Source of the DNA: a bacterium
GTDB taxonomy: Bacteria > Armatimonadota > Zipacnadia > Zipacnadales > UBA11051
DNA: 64,000 nucleotides
NCBI GenBank assembly: GCA_021372615.1
Contig: JAJFUB010000151.1
Location: forward strand, 1-64,000
Reading direction: 5' to 3'
A program made the translations under genes and the position numbers. Within the stretch, counting starts at the first letter, position 1. Each line of letters starts with the position of its first letter. Positions 8,534 through 16,946 of this stretch are shown piece by piece. Below the pieces are notes generated by a model, which did no database searches, was not told the DNA's origin, and saw nothing but the letters and a program-made list of their open reading frames with translations.

Positions 8534-11500
8534 ATGACACGCGCCGGGATCCTGCTGAGCCTCAGCCTGCTGGTCAGTCTTGTCGTGGTGGGGGTGTCGC
8601 TGGCCGGGGCGCAACCGGTGCAGCCGCCCGTCAACCTCCTGCCGAACCCCTCCTTCGAGCAGCCACAAGCGAACTCCGCGGAGTTGGCCGCCAACTGGGC
8701 CCCGTACCAGTGCGGCTACACCCGCACCCGCGAGCGCAGCTATGCCCCGGACATCTCGGGCGCCTGGAGCCTGCGCATTGCCGGCGCCGGCCAGGCCGAT
8801 GAGAAGGGCATCGGGGGCTGCAACACGGGCCTGAGTCAGGGCCTGCCCGCCCACGGCGCCTTCGCCGCGACCAACAGCATCTACGTCGCCGCGTACACCC
8901 AGGGCGCCATCTACGGCGCCTACGTCACCGCCGGCTACGCCGACGGCACCGAGAGGATCTTCAGCTTCCAGCTCAGCGACGCCCAGATCAAGGCCAACCT
9001 GGGCCACTGGAAGACCTACCGCCTCGCCTTCACCACCGACCCGCAGAAGAAGCTGAAGACGCTCAGCTACTGGTGCCTCGTGTGGGCAAGGGGCCAGCAG
9101 AAGTTCATCGGCACGGTGTACTTCGACGATGTGGAGCTGCGACAGGTCGGAAGCGGCGAGGAGGGAGCGGCCCTGCTCCCTTTTGCCCTCGCCTCGCACA
9201 CCCCGACGCCTCCCCGTGTGGATGGTGTGATGGACGACGAGTGCTGGCGGCGCTCACCTGAGCTGTCGCCGTTCTTGCTCAGTGGCGGGGCCGAGGCGGC
9301 CACGGAGCAGACCCGGGCCCGACTCGCCTACGACGAGGGCCACCTGTACCTCTGCCTCGAGTGCTGTGAAAGCGTCCTCGACCCGGTGCTGCAGAAGCGC
9401 GCCGCCTTCAAGGCCGAGCAGACCGCCCACGACTCCAACGTCTTCTCCGACGACGTCGTCGAGCTGTTCCTGCAGCCCTCTCCGGACCAGCCGGTCTACT
9501 ACCACCTCGCGGTCAACAGCCGCGGCGCCGTCTACGACGCCCACTGCCAGGCCGAGGGTATCTTCGACAAGGCCTGGGATTCGGGCGCGCAGGCCCAGGC
9601 CCGTGTCGGCGACAAGTCGTGGACGCTGGAGATCGCCATCCCGCGCGACCGGCTGGGAGCCGCGGACTTCGGTTCGGCGGGCTGCTGGCGGGTGAACCTG
9701 TGCCGCGAGGAGAAGCCGGCGGTCGAGAACTCCTGCTGGTCGCCCACCGGCGGTCCCTTCCACACGCCTGCCCGCTTCGGCGTGCTGGGCTTCGGTTCGC
9801 CCTCGGTCAGCGCCGGCAGCGTGGACCTGGGCGCCCTGCGCAAGGGCACCAGCCGTGTGCAACTCACAGTCAGCAACGCCACCCCCGAGGCGCACGTGGT
9901 GAGCGTCGCGGCGGCCGTGGTCGGGACGAACCCGGTCAGCGAGATCGGCCGGGCCATGGCCCGCGTCGAGCCGGGCCAGAGCGCGACCATCCCTGTCGAG
10001 TACACCGCCACCTCGGGCGAGGGCGCACTGCGCTATGAGATCGTCCAGGACGGACGCCTGGTGCTCCTCTCTCCCGGCTATCCGCTGCAGTCCGACAGCC
10101 CCTTCATCGCCTGTGTCAGCGTGCTGGGCAAGAACCAGTGCCATGTCGCGACCGGCTTCAGCGTCGCCGAGGGCGAGCCCCTCGTCCTGCCCCTGGTGCT
10201 GCCAGCCAGCTTCGAGGAGGCCGGGTTCCGCGACGCGCAGGTGACGCTGGAAGTGCCGGAGTTCCTGCGCCTCGTGAGTCCGCTAGGCGTCCCGCGGCGC
10301 TTCCCCGCGCCCCTGCGCGTGCAGGAGGAGACCATCTCGCGCGAGGGGCAGCCGTACCGCCGCCTCGTGCTGGACTTCGGCCCCGCGAGCGTGACCTATG
10401 CCGCGGCGCGCGAGCAGCGCGAGTATGTCGAGAACCCCCTGGTCTTCCGCGCCGAGTACGTCGGCCGGCCGGACACGCCCCCGTCGTACGTCGTGGCGTA
10501 TGAGATGCGCCTCAACGGGCAGAGCAAGGCCGAGGGCGCTGTGCCGCTGACGCTGCTCCCGCCCCTGGCGCGCAAGTCGCCGCGCCAACTCGTCGTCTGC
10601 AACTGGCCCTGCGGCAGCACCTACTACAACGGCTTCTTCGGCCGCCTCAGCCTCGCCGAGCAGGAGGCCATCTTCGACTCGTGGACCCGGACGGGCTTCA
10701 ACAGCTACAGCCACGCCGGCAGCCTCGCCAAACGCTATGAGGAGCTGGGCCTCAAAACAGCGTTGGGTCTGCCTGGCACGCTCGACGGCCTCTGCGCCAG
10801 CGTCCCCGAGGTCTCGGCCTACCTGCGTGCCCATCCCGAGTTCCAGGACGCCAACGGCGCGGGCAAGGCGCTGCCCGGCGTGGTGTCGCCGGCCTACCTG
10901 CTGACCCCCGACTGCCCGGTGCGGCCCCTGATCGGCGGCTTCGTCGCCAAGGCAGCCGGGCAGTACCCCGTACTGAGCTGGGACTACGAGGTGCCGGTGG
11001 CCCGACCGGAGTCCATCGGCTTCGGCCCGCACAACCTCGCGGCCTTCCGGCAGTTCGCGCGGATCGCCGACACCGTGGCCCTCACGCCCGAGGCGGTCCT
11101 GCGCGACTACCGCCCCCAGTGGATAGACTTCCGCTGCCGCCAGAACGCCGGGGTCGTCAAGCTGCTGCAAGACAGCGTCAAGGCCGCCAACCCGAAGTGC
11201 GAGTTCTTCGTCTACAGCGGCTACCAGGGCGCCCACACCCAGGAGACCTACGGGATCAACTGGGAGTACGTCGCGCCCTATCTCGACCAGGCCTGGTGCG
11301 GCTACGGTCGCCCCGTGCAGGAGACGCAGGACACGCTGCGGGCCCTGCAGGGCAAGCCGCTGGTGGGCGGGGAGTTGGCCTGGCTCGGCGATGGCCATCC
11401 CTACGACCAGGACGGCACTGAGCTCAACCTGCTGCGCCGCCTCACCGACTGCGCCGGCGGTGTCATGGTCTACTATGACTGGCTGGTGGACGGACGCTTC

Positions 11501-12898
11501 TACACCGGCCTCTCCCGCACCGCCGCCGTTGCCGCAGACTTCGAGCCCTTCTTCCGCGACGGCCGCCGCGATGACTCCCTCGCCACGGTCCAGGCCGGCG
11601 GCGAGGGCAATGTCGTCGTCTACACCCGCGGCGCCGAGCGGCTGGTCTTCCTCTTCGGTGCGGGCAAGGGGATGCAGGACTTCCGCGTGCAGGTGAAGGG
11701 CCTGCCCGTCGGGGCCGTCGGCCTGGACTACTGGGACAAGCAGCCGGTCGCCGTGTCCCCGCTGCTGACCGCCAGCGTCCCGGCCAACGGCGTCAAGATC
11801 ATCCACGTCAGGCCGTCCGCCGGCACGGCCGTCCCCGCCGCGCCGCGGCTGGTGAGCCCGACGCAGGGGACCGTGTCCGACCGGCGCCCGCTGCTGGTGT
11901 GGGATCAGGACGGCGGGGCCGACTGCCGCTACCGGGTGGAGGTGTCGGAGAGCCGCGCCTTCCCGCCGGCGAGCACGCTGTGCGCCGCCGACCTGGCGAC
12001 GAACACGCACGTCCTCGCCGAGCCGCTCACCGAAGACGGGACGTTCTTCTGGCGCGTGCGGGCCCAGGACGCCCTCAGCGGCAAGCAGAGCGCCTGGTCG
12101 CCGGTCGGCCAGTTCACCCTCGGCATCCTGGGAGTGGCGGTGGAGCCCACCGTCTTCTCCCCCAACGGCGACGGTCGCTATGATGCCGTGACGCTGCAGG
12201 CCGAGCTGCGCCAGGCAGCGCCCTGGAAGGTCGTCGTCGCCGACGCGACCGGCAAGACCGTGAAGACCGTCACCGGCCAGGGCGCGCGGCTGACGGCCTC
12301 CTGGGATGGGCGGGACAGCGCGGGCCAGCCGGCCGCGGAGGGCAAGTACGAGTTACGCCTGACCGTGAAGGGTCGGCAGATCGCTGCCCGGACCATCGAG
12401 CTGAACCGCCGCTTCGGCGTCCCGAACCCGGACCTGGAACGCTGGTGCTTCTGGCGCCCGCAGGCTCTGCCCGGCGGTGCGACCGAGATGGACTACCACA
12501 CTCCGGCCGGTAAGGCTTCGTACTCGCTGCTGCTCACCGGCGCCGACCCGGAGGCGAGGGCCTACTGGTCCAACTACCGCAGCGGCACCGAAATCCCGAT
12601 CACGGCGGGCAAGACCTACACCTTCAGCGGCCTCGTGCGGACCGACCTGCCCGCCGGCGCCGAGGCGTCAATCCGCCTGCACTTCTTCACCAGGGACGAC
12701 CGCTGGGCAGCCATCCCCGGCCTGACCGAGGAGTGGGAGGGCGTCGCCGCGCCCCTGCAGGGCAAGCAGGATTGGACGCGGCTGACAGTGTCCTGTCAGG
12801 CCCCCGCCAATGCGGCGAAGGCCGTGCTGTTCTTCTCGCTCAAGGGCCAGGGCCGCGCCTGGATGAGCGCGGCGGAGTTCGGGGAGAGCCGGAAGTAG
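8534..12898 (+). CDS. Very large secreted multi-domain protein, CBM9-like plus glycosidase-type barrel
   Basis: A 1454-residue exported protein. It has a signal peptide (1-26) and an N-terminal carbohydrate-binding-like sandwich (about 30-210, starting with LLPNPSFEQ). A CBM9-like domain (about 216-422) begins PPRVDGVMDDECW. An Ig-like stretch is followed by a probable TIM barrel (about 680-1095) containing SWDYEVP and VYSGYQGAHTQETYG. Next come a fibronectin-like domain (about 1100-1198), a FlgD-type Ig domain (about 1199-1284, SPNGDGRYDAV) and a final carbohydrate-binding sandwich (about 1290-1454). CBM9-like and barrel parts are paralogous to the protein at 18889. The probable role is attack on an extracellular polysaccharide; the bond is unknown. 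The ATG is chosen because the signal peptide begins there; a TTG at 8501 lies inside the operator. GGGAG precedes the start. Likely repressed by the LacI-type protein. Confidence 0.75.
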   Translation: MTRAGILLSLSLLVSLVVVGVSLAGAQPVQPPVNLLPNPSFEQPQANSAELAANWAPYQCGYTRTRERSYAPDISGAWSLRIAGAGQADEKGIGGCNTGLSQGLPAHGAFAATNSIYVAAYTQGAIYGAYVTAGYADGTERIFSFQLSDAQIKANLGHWKTYRLAFTTDPQKKLKTLSYWCLVWARGQQKFIGTVYFDDVELRQVGSGEEGAALLPFALASHTPTPPRVDGVMDDECWRRSPELSPFLLSGGAEAATEQTRARLAYDEGHLYLCLECCESVLDPVLQKRAAFKAEQTAHDSNVFSDDVVELFLQPSPDQPVYYHLAVNSRGAVYDAHCQAEGIFDKAWDSGAQAQARVGDKSWTLEIAIPRDRLGAADFGSAGCWRVNLCREEKPAVENSCWSPTGGPFHTPARFGVLGFGSPSVSAGSVDLGALRKGTSRVQLTVSNATPEAHVVSVAAAVVGTNPVSEIGRAMARVEPGQSATIPVEYTATSGEGALRYEIVQDGRLVLLSPGYPLQSDSPFIACVSVLGKNQCHVATGFSVAEGEPLVLPLVLPASFEEAGFRDAQVTLEVPEFLRLVSPLGVPRRFPAPLRVQEETISREGQPYRRLVLDFGPASVTYAAAREQREYVENPLVFRAEYVGRPDTPPSYVVAYEMRLNGQSKAEGAVPLTLLPPLARKSPRQLVVCNWPCGSTYYNGFFGRLSLAEQEAIFDSWTRTGFNSYSHAGSLAKRYEELGLKTALGLPGTLDGLCASVPEVSAYLRAHPEFQDANGAGKALPGVVSPAYLLTPDCPVRPLIGGFVAKAAGQYPVLSWDYEVPVARPESIGFGPHNLAAFRQFARIADTVALTPEAVLRDYRPQWIDFRCRQNAGVVKLLQDSVKAANPKCEFFVYSGYQGAHTQETYGINWEYVAPYLDQAWCGYGRPVQETQDTLRALQGKPLVGGELAWLGDGHPYDQDGTELNLLRRLTDCAGGVMVYYDWLVDGRFYTGLSRTAAVAADFEPFFRDGRRDDSLATVQAGGEGNVVVYTRGAERLVFLFGAGKGMQDFRVQVKGLPVGAVGLDYWDKQPVAVSPLLTASVPANGVKIIHVRPSAGTAVPAAPRLVSPTQGTVSDRRPLLVWDQDGGADCRYRVEVSESRAFPPASTLCAADLATNTHVLAEPLTEDGTFFWRVRAQDALSGKQSAWSPVGQFTLGILGVAVEPTVFSPNGDGRYDAVTLQAELRQAAPWKVVVADATGKTVKTVTGQGARLTASWDGRDSAGQPAAEGKYELRLTVKGRQIAARTIELNRRFGVPNPDLERWCFWRPQALPGGATEMDYHTPAGKASYSLLLTGADPEARAYWSNYRSGTEIPITAGKTYTFSGLVRTDLPAGAEASIRLHFFTRDDRWAAIPGLTEEWEGVAAPLQGKQDWTRLTVSCQAPANAAKAVLFFSLKGQGRAWMSAAEFGESRK

Positions 12899-12930
12899 GG
12901 GTCACCGCTGCCCAGGAGCCGAACCGGCCC

Positions 12931-12959
12931 TTGACAGCAGGCCCGAACACGGCTATAAG
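12931..12959 (+). promoter_or_regulatory. Strong sigma-70 type promoter of the LacI-type gene
   Basis: TTGACA (12931-12936), a 17-base spacer and TATAAG (12954-12959). It has the same spacer and the same distance to its operator as the promoter at 8464. Confidence 0.75.
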
Positions 12960-12967
12960 TACGCTGC

Positions 12968-12979
12968 TTTAACGTTCAA
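12968..12979. promoter_or_regulatory. LacI-family operator (autoregulatory)
   Basis: TTTAACGTTCAA differs by one base from the perfect palindrome at 8501-8512 and starts the same 14 bases after the start of its -10 box. It lies 23 bases before the repressor ATG, which suggests negative autoregulation. Confidence 0.7.
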
Positions 12980-13001
12980 CCTAGCTCTGGGAGCCTCTCC
13001 C

Positions 13002-14207
13002 ATGGCCGCCACCCTCAAGGACATCGCCGACCGCCTGGGCGTCTCACCCCAGGCCGTGTCACTGGCCCTCCACAAGCCCGAGGGAACAGGGCGAGTCAGC
13101 GCCGAGTTGCGCGAGCGCGCCCTCGCAGTGGCCCACGAGCTGGGGTACCAGCCCAACCGCCTCGCCCGCGCCCTCGTCCGCGGCCGCTCCCACTTCGTCG
13201 GCCTGCTCATGCTGGCTCCCCTGGAGCACCCCTACGCCGAGGCTGTGCGCGGTGTGGACGAGGAGGCAGCCGCCTCGGGCTATGCCGTCCTGCTCTGCAA
13301 CGCCCACGGCCGCAAGACCGCGCACGAGCAACTGCAGACCTTCGTGTCGAACCAGGTCGAGGGCATCATCGCCGTCGCCTCCTCCAATGTCGGCCTCTCC
13401 GACGAGGTCCTCGCCCGCAAGCCGGAGGGTGTGCCGTTGGTCTCCATCAACCGTGAGATCCGCGCGCCCAACGTCTACAGCATCCTCATGGACAACCGCA
13501 GCGCCGTGCGGCAGGCGACCGAGCACCTGATCGGCCTGGGGCACCGGCGCATCGCCTACTTCGACCAGACCCCCTCCTCCGTCACGCGTCCTCTGCAGTC
13601 CAGCGTGGAGCGCCGCGAGGGCTACCTCGCCGCCATGCACGCCGCCGGACTGACACCGCTCGTCGCCTCCTTGCCCAGCCAGCCCTTCGAGCTGCGCGTC
13701 GCCGAGTCTGCCCGCATCGCCCACCATCTGCTGACCCGTCCCGAGCCCCCGACGGCCTTCTGCGCCGTGACGGACTGGGAGGTCATCGGCGCGCTACGGG
13801 CCTGCCAGGCGCTGGGGCTGATCGTGCCCCGGGACGTGGCGCTGTTCGGCTTTGACGACCGCGAGGCGGGGCAGTGGACGGCGCCGGCTCTCAGCACGGT
13901 CCGCCCGGCGTTCCACGAGGCCGGCCGCCTGGCGGTGCGGCGCCTGTTGGACTGGGAGGATGGCTCGGACGCCGGCGTGGTCCGGCTCGACTGTCAGTTG
14001 GTCTTCCGAGGGTCAGCCCCCCCAGGGACGCACGAAGGACGCCGTCGCCTAGCAGGTGTTTCCCCCCGGCTTGGCCCGGGGTATGCTGTAGGCGGGGCAA
14101 TGCCCCGCGCGGGCGTACGGCGCAGTCGAGGGCGTCGCCCGCAACCTGAAAGGAGCTTGCCATGTTCTGCCTCACACCCCGTCGTGCCCGGTCAGGTTTC
14201 ACCCTGA
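13002..14207 (+). CDS. LacI/GalR-family transcriptional repressor
   Basis: A DNA-binding repressor with a classic N-terminal helix-turn-helix (about 3-25, starting [18 protein letters not shown]). The hinge (PNRLARAL, about 52-59) is followed by a periplasmic-binding-protein-like sugar sensor (about 63-340, ending near [11 protein letters not shown]). The open frame gives 401 residues. The last 55 or so are basic, low in structure and read through a hairpin into the next gene, overlapping it by 46 bases. The family usually ends near residue 340. A run of seven C at 14017-14023 marks the break; with one C fewer the frame would stop at 14050-14052, giving about 349 residues. The likely ligand is a sugar released by the protein at 8534. 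Operators at 8501 and 12968 are its probable sites. Confidence 0.9.
   Translation: MAATLKDIADRLGVSPQAVSLALHKPEGTGRVSAELRERALAVAHELGYQPNRLARALVRGRSHFVGLLMLAPLEHPYAEAVRGVDEEAAASGYAVLLCNAHGRKTAHEQLQTFVSNQVEGIIAVASSNVGLSDEVLARKPEGVPLVSINREIRAPNVYSILMDNRSAVRQATEHLIGLGHRRIAYFDQTPSSVTRPLQSSVERREGYLAAMHAAGLTPLVASLPSQPFELRVAESARIAHHLLTRPEPPTAFCAVTDWEVIGALRACQALGLIVPRDVALFGFDDREAGQWTAPALSTVRPAFHEAGRLAVRRLLDWEDGSDAGVVRLDCQLVFRGSAPPGTHEGRRRLAGVSPRLGPGYAVGGAMPRAGVRRSRGRRPQPERSLPCSASHPVVPGQVSP
14092..14108. terminator. Strong hairpin between lacI-type gene and pseudopilin
   Basis: GCGGGGC / GCCCCGC stem of 7 bp with a 3-base loop, and no following T-run. It sits inside the frame-extended end of the repressor gene, which supports an earlier real stop at 14052. 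It may be a terminator or just a GC-rich palindrome. Confidence 0.35.
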
Positions 14208-14833
14208 TCGAGCTGCTCGTCGTCATTGCCATCATCGCGATTCTGGCGGCCATTCTCTTCCCGGTGTTCGCCAAGGCTCGCGAGAAGGCCCGACAGAGCA
14301 GTTGTCTGTCCAACCTCAAGCAGTTGGGCCTGGCCTGTCTGCAGTATGCTCAGGACTATGACGAGTGCTTCCCGTACTACTACCACTTCGCGGTGGCCGG
14401 ATACAATGACGGTGTCTCCGCGAACGGCATCTCCGACTACAGCGGGTTGATTCCCTACATCAAGAACCTCCAGATCTTCGCCTGCCCCAGCCTCCGGCCG
14501 ACTCCGACGTACACCTATGGCAGCAGCGGAGTGGTCATCACGACGAACTACCTGTTCAACAACTACATCCACCTCAACGGACCGCCCAGCTACAACTCCC
14601 TCGGGGCCATCACCTCGCCCGCGCAGACCGTGCTCATGGCGGAATACCGGAACTACCATGGTGCCTTCTTCGGCTACGCTCCGCCTGGCGCCAACTGGCC
14701 ACTTAGCAACATGCCCTTCTCGCACAATGATGGGGTGAACATCGTCTACACCGACGGCCATGCGAAGTGGGAGTCCAAGGGGAGCTTCACGACCGCATGC
14801 TCCGTCTTCGATCAGTTTGGCGTGAGGAAGTAG
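14162..14833 (+). CDS. Type IV pilin-like pseudopilin (DUF1559-like)
   Basis: A 223-residue protein with a class III (prepilin) signal: a short basic leader ending in Gly, then [19 protein letters not shown] with Glu at +5, to be cut and methylated by prepilin peptidase. It then forms the hydrophobic stalk helix. The globular part is rich in Tyr and Ser and ends with [16 protein letters not shown], the His-x-Gly-x-x-x-x-x-x-DGH block of the DUF1559 family. Such proteins are found in many copies in Armatimonadota and Planctomycetota, where their role is poorly known (export or surface structures). AAAGGAG precedes the ATG by 6 bases. This protein is the best taxonomic marker in the window. Confidence 0.9.
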   Translation: MFCLTPRRARSGFTLIELLVVIAIIAILAAILFPVFAKAREKARQSSCLSNLKQLGLACLQYAQDYDECFPYYYHFAVAGYNDGVSANGISDYSGLIPYIKNLQIFACPSLRPTPTYTYGSSGVVITTNYLFNNYIHLNGPPSYNSLGAITSPAQTVLMAEYRNYHGAFFGYAPPGANWPLSNMPFSHNDGVNIVYTDGHAKWESKGSFTTACSVFDQFGVRK

Positions 14834-14954
14834 CTCTTCTGTCGTCTGCCGGACACGTTCGCCAAACCGACATGCCGCAGCGCGGGCGTCGCCTGCCCGC
14901 GCTGCGCGTTCGGGGGGACAGGACGTCTCCTCCAGCGAGGGAAGCGTATCTATC

Positions 14955-16946
14955 GTGAGTGCCGCGATCCCTTGTCACGGGGCACGTGACACCGCGCCGA
15001 CCCCCGCCCTCACCGCGCGGGGCGCCGCCTGCGCCTTCGCCGTCGCCCTGGGCCTGCTGGTGCTGGTCAACCTGTTCATCCGCCGCTACGACCTGGAGGG
15101 CGGGCAGTCGTATGGGGTGCAGGGCGTGCCCCCGGCGGTGCCGTGGTTCGTGCTGCTGGTGCTGATGCTGGCCTCGGCGGCGGCCCGTCGTCTCTCCCCG
15201 CGCCTGGCGCTCAGCCGCCCCCAACTCCTGCTCATCTTCGGCTTCCTCGCCCTGGCCATCCCCATCTCGTCCTTCATGGGCGTGCGCTCGTTGCTCCCGC
15301 ACCTGTCGCTGCTGCCGTACTACGCCGGACCGGACAACGAGTTCGCGCGCATCGCCGACCACATCCCCGACTGGCTCATGCCCAAGGACCTGCAGGTGCT
15401 CATCCCCGCCTATGAGGGCAGCGAGACCGGGGCGGTGCTGTGGGGGCCATGGCTCGGGCCGGTGCTGCTATGGGGCGGCTTCATGCTGCTGCTGGGGCTG
15501 ACGACGCTGTGCCTCGTGGTGCTGGTGCGCCACCACTGGAACGTCGGCGAGCACCTGAGCTACCCGATGCTGGAGCTGCCGCGCGAACTGGTGGGCCTGC
15601 GCCATCGCGGCCGACGCTCGGTGCTGACCGACCCGCTGCTGTGGGTCGGCTTCGGCACGGCCTTCCTCATCCAGACCGGCAACATCGTCAAGTACTTCGT
15701 CCCCTCGCTGCCGGCGGTGCCGTTGCGGACCGACCTGGCGCCCTTCCTGACCGAAGAGCCGCTGCGCTTCCTGCTGCCCCTGCGCTTCTACATTGACCCG
15801 GTCACGATCGGGGCCGGCTACCTTGTCCCCCAGGACTTGCTGCTCTCGATCTGGACCATCTACCTGCTGTACAAGCTGGGCGGCATGGGCGCCGGGATGC
15901 TGGGCCTGCGCGACGCCTCCTTCCCGTACTTCCAGGAGCAGGCCACCGGGGGCACCATCGCCTACGGGCTGCTGCTGGTCATCGCGGCCCGCGGGCAGAT
16001 CGCCCGGCTGGCGCGCCTGGCCACCCGCGGCGAGCGCAGCGGCGAGGCCTACCCGCTCACTCCGGGCGTCGCCTTCTACGGCTTGCTCGTGGGCCTCGCG
16101 CTCATCATCCTCTGGTGCTCCCTCAACCAGTTCGCGCTCAAGCTGGCCGTCCCATACATCATCGTCCTGATGCTCTACACGCTGGTCCAGACGCGCCTGC
16201 GCGCCGAGGCGGGCATCCCACTCGGATGGCCCTACCCCTACGGCACCCAGAAGTCCCTCTTCAACCAGCTCCTGGGCACGAAGGGCCTCATGGCTCTGGG
16301 CGGCGAACAGGGCCTGGTCATGCTCTCCTTCTACTCGTGGCTGTCCCGCTACAACTACCTGGGCGAGACGGCGGCCTTCGAGGCCGACAACCTGACTTTG
16401 TGGGAGGGGCTCGACCTCAGCCCCCGGCAGACCAACGGCTTCCTGCTGAGCGCGCTGGTAGCCGGGCTGGCGCTGGGCTTCATGATTCACCTCAGCGCCT
16501 ACTACCGCTACGGGGCCTCGCTGCTGCAGGGCGGGAGCCTCTACGGGGGGGCGAACACGATGGTGGCGCGCGGCGAGTACCTGGGCCTCAGCGCCCAGCT
16601 CCTCTCCCCGGCGCCGCCCGACGTGCTCCGGGTCAAGTTCATGCTGGGTGGCTTCCTGCTGACCCCGGCCCTGGCGCTGCTGCGGCGCAGCTTCCTGCGC
16701 TTCCCGTTCCACCCCCTCGGCTTCCTGCTGGCCACCAGCTACGGCCCGACGCCCTACTACTGGTCCAGCGCGATGATCGCCTGGGCTGCCAAGGCGGGCA
16801 TCCTGCGCCTGGGCGGCGCGCGGCGGTACTGGCGCGGCGTCCCGTTCTTCCTGGGCCTGGTGCTCGGCAGCTCGATGACCTACGACATCGCCTGGATGGT
16901 CGTCCGGGCGTTACTGCCCGAAGGCATGGTGACTGACTATGTGTAG
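14955..16946 (+). CDS. Large polytopic membrane protein (DUF6785/DUF6784-like)
   Basis: A 663-residue integral membrane protein. At least ten hydrophobic segments can be seen, for example near 25-42, 62-75, 93-110, 160-182, 220-240, 290-310, 330-350, 365-400 and 505-525. Conserved-looking motifs include GEHLSYPMLELPREL in a cytoplasmic loop and AEAGIPLGWPYPYGTQ, which resemble the DUF6785/DUF6784 proteins of Armatimonadota and Planctomycetota. These have an oligopeptide-transporter-like look but no proven substrate. The GTG start follows GAGGGAAG. Its end overlaps the reading frame of the next gene by 8 bases, so the two may be co-expressed. The 121 bases before it hold nothing I can name. 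Confidence 0.7.
   Translation: MSAAIPCHGARDTAPTPALTARGAACAFAVALGLLVLVNLFIRRYDLEGGQSYGVQGVPPAVPWFVLLVLMLASAAARRLSPRLALSRPQLLLIFGFLALAIPISSFMGVRSLLPHLSLLPYYAGPDNEFARIADHIPDWLMPKDLQVLIPAYEGSETGAVLWGPWLGPVLLWGGFMLLLGLTTLCLVVLVRHHWNVGEHLSYPMLELPRELVGLRHRGRRSVLTDPLLWVGFGTAFLIQTGNIVKYFVPSLPAVPLRTDLAPFLTEEPLRFLLPLRFYIDPVTIGAGYLVPQDLLLSIWTIYLLYKLGGMGAGMLGLRDASFPYFQEQATGGTIAYGLLLVIAARGQIARLARLATRGERSGEAYPLTPGVAFYGLLVGLALIILWCSLNQFALKLAVPYIIVLMLYTLVQTRLRAEAGIPLGWPYPYGTQKSLFNQLLGTKGLMALGGEQGLVMLSFYSWLSRYNYLGETAAFEADNLTLWEGLDLSPRQTNGFLLSALVAGLALGFMIHLSAYYRYGASLLQGGSLYGGANTMVARGEYLGLSAQLLSPAPPDVLRVKFMLGGFLLTPALALLRRSFLRFPFHPLGFLLATSYGPTPYYWSSAMIAWAAKAGILRLGGARRYWRGVPFFLGLVLGSSMTYDIAWMVVRALLPEGMVTDYV

Noticed and set aside
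10283-12010. Open frame of 575 codons on the minus strand
   Set aside because: Lies inside the 1454-residue gene and has shadow-like composition.
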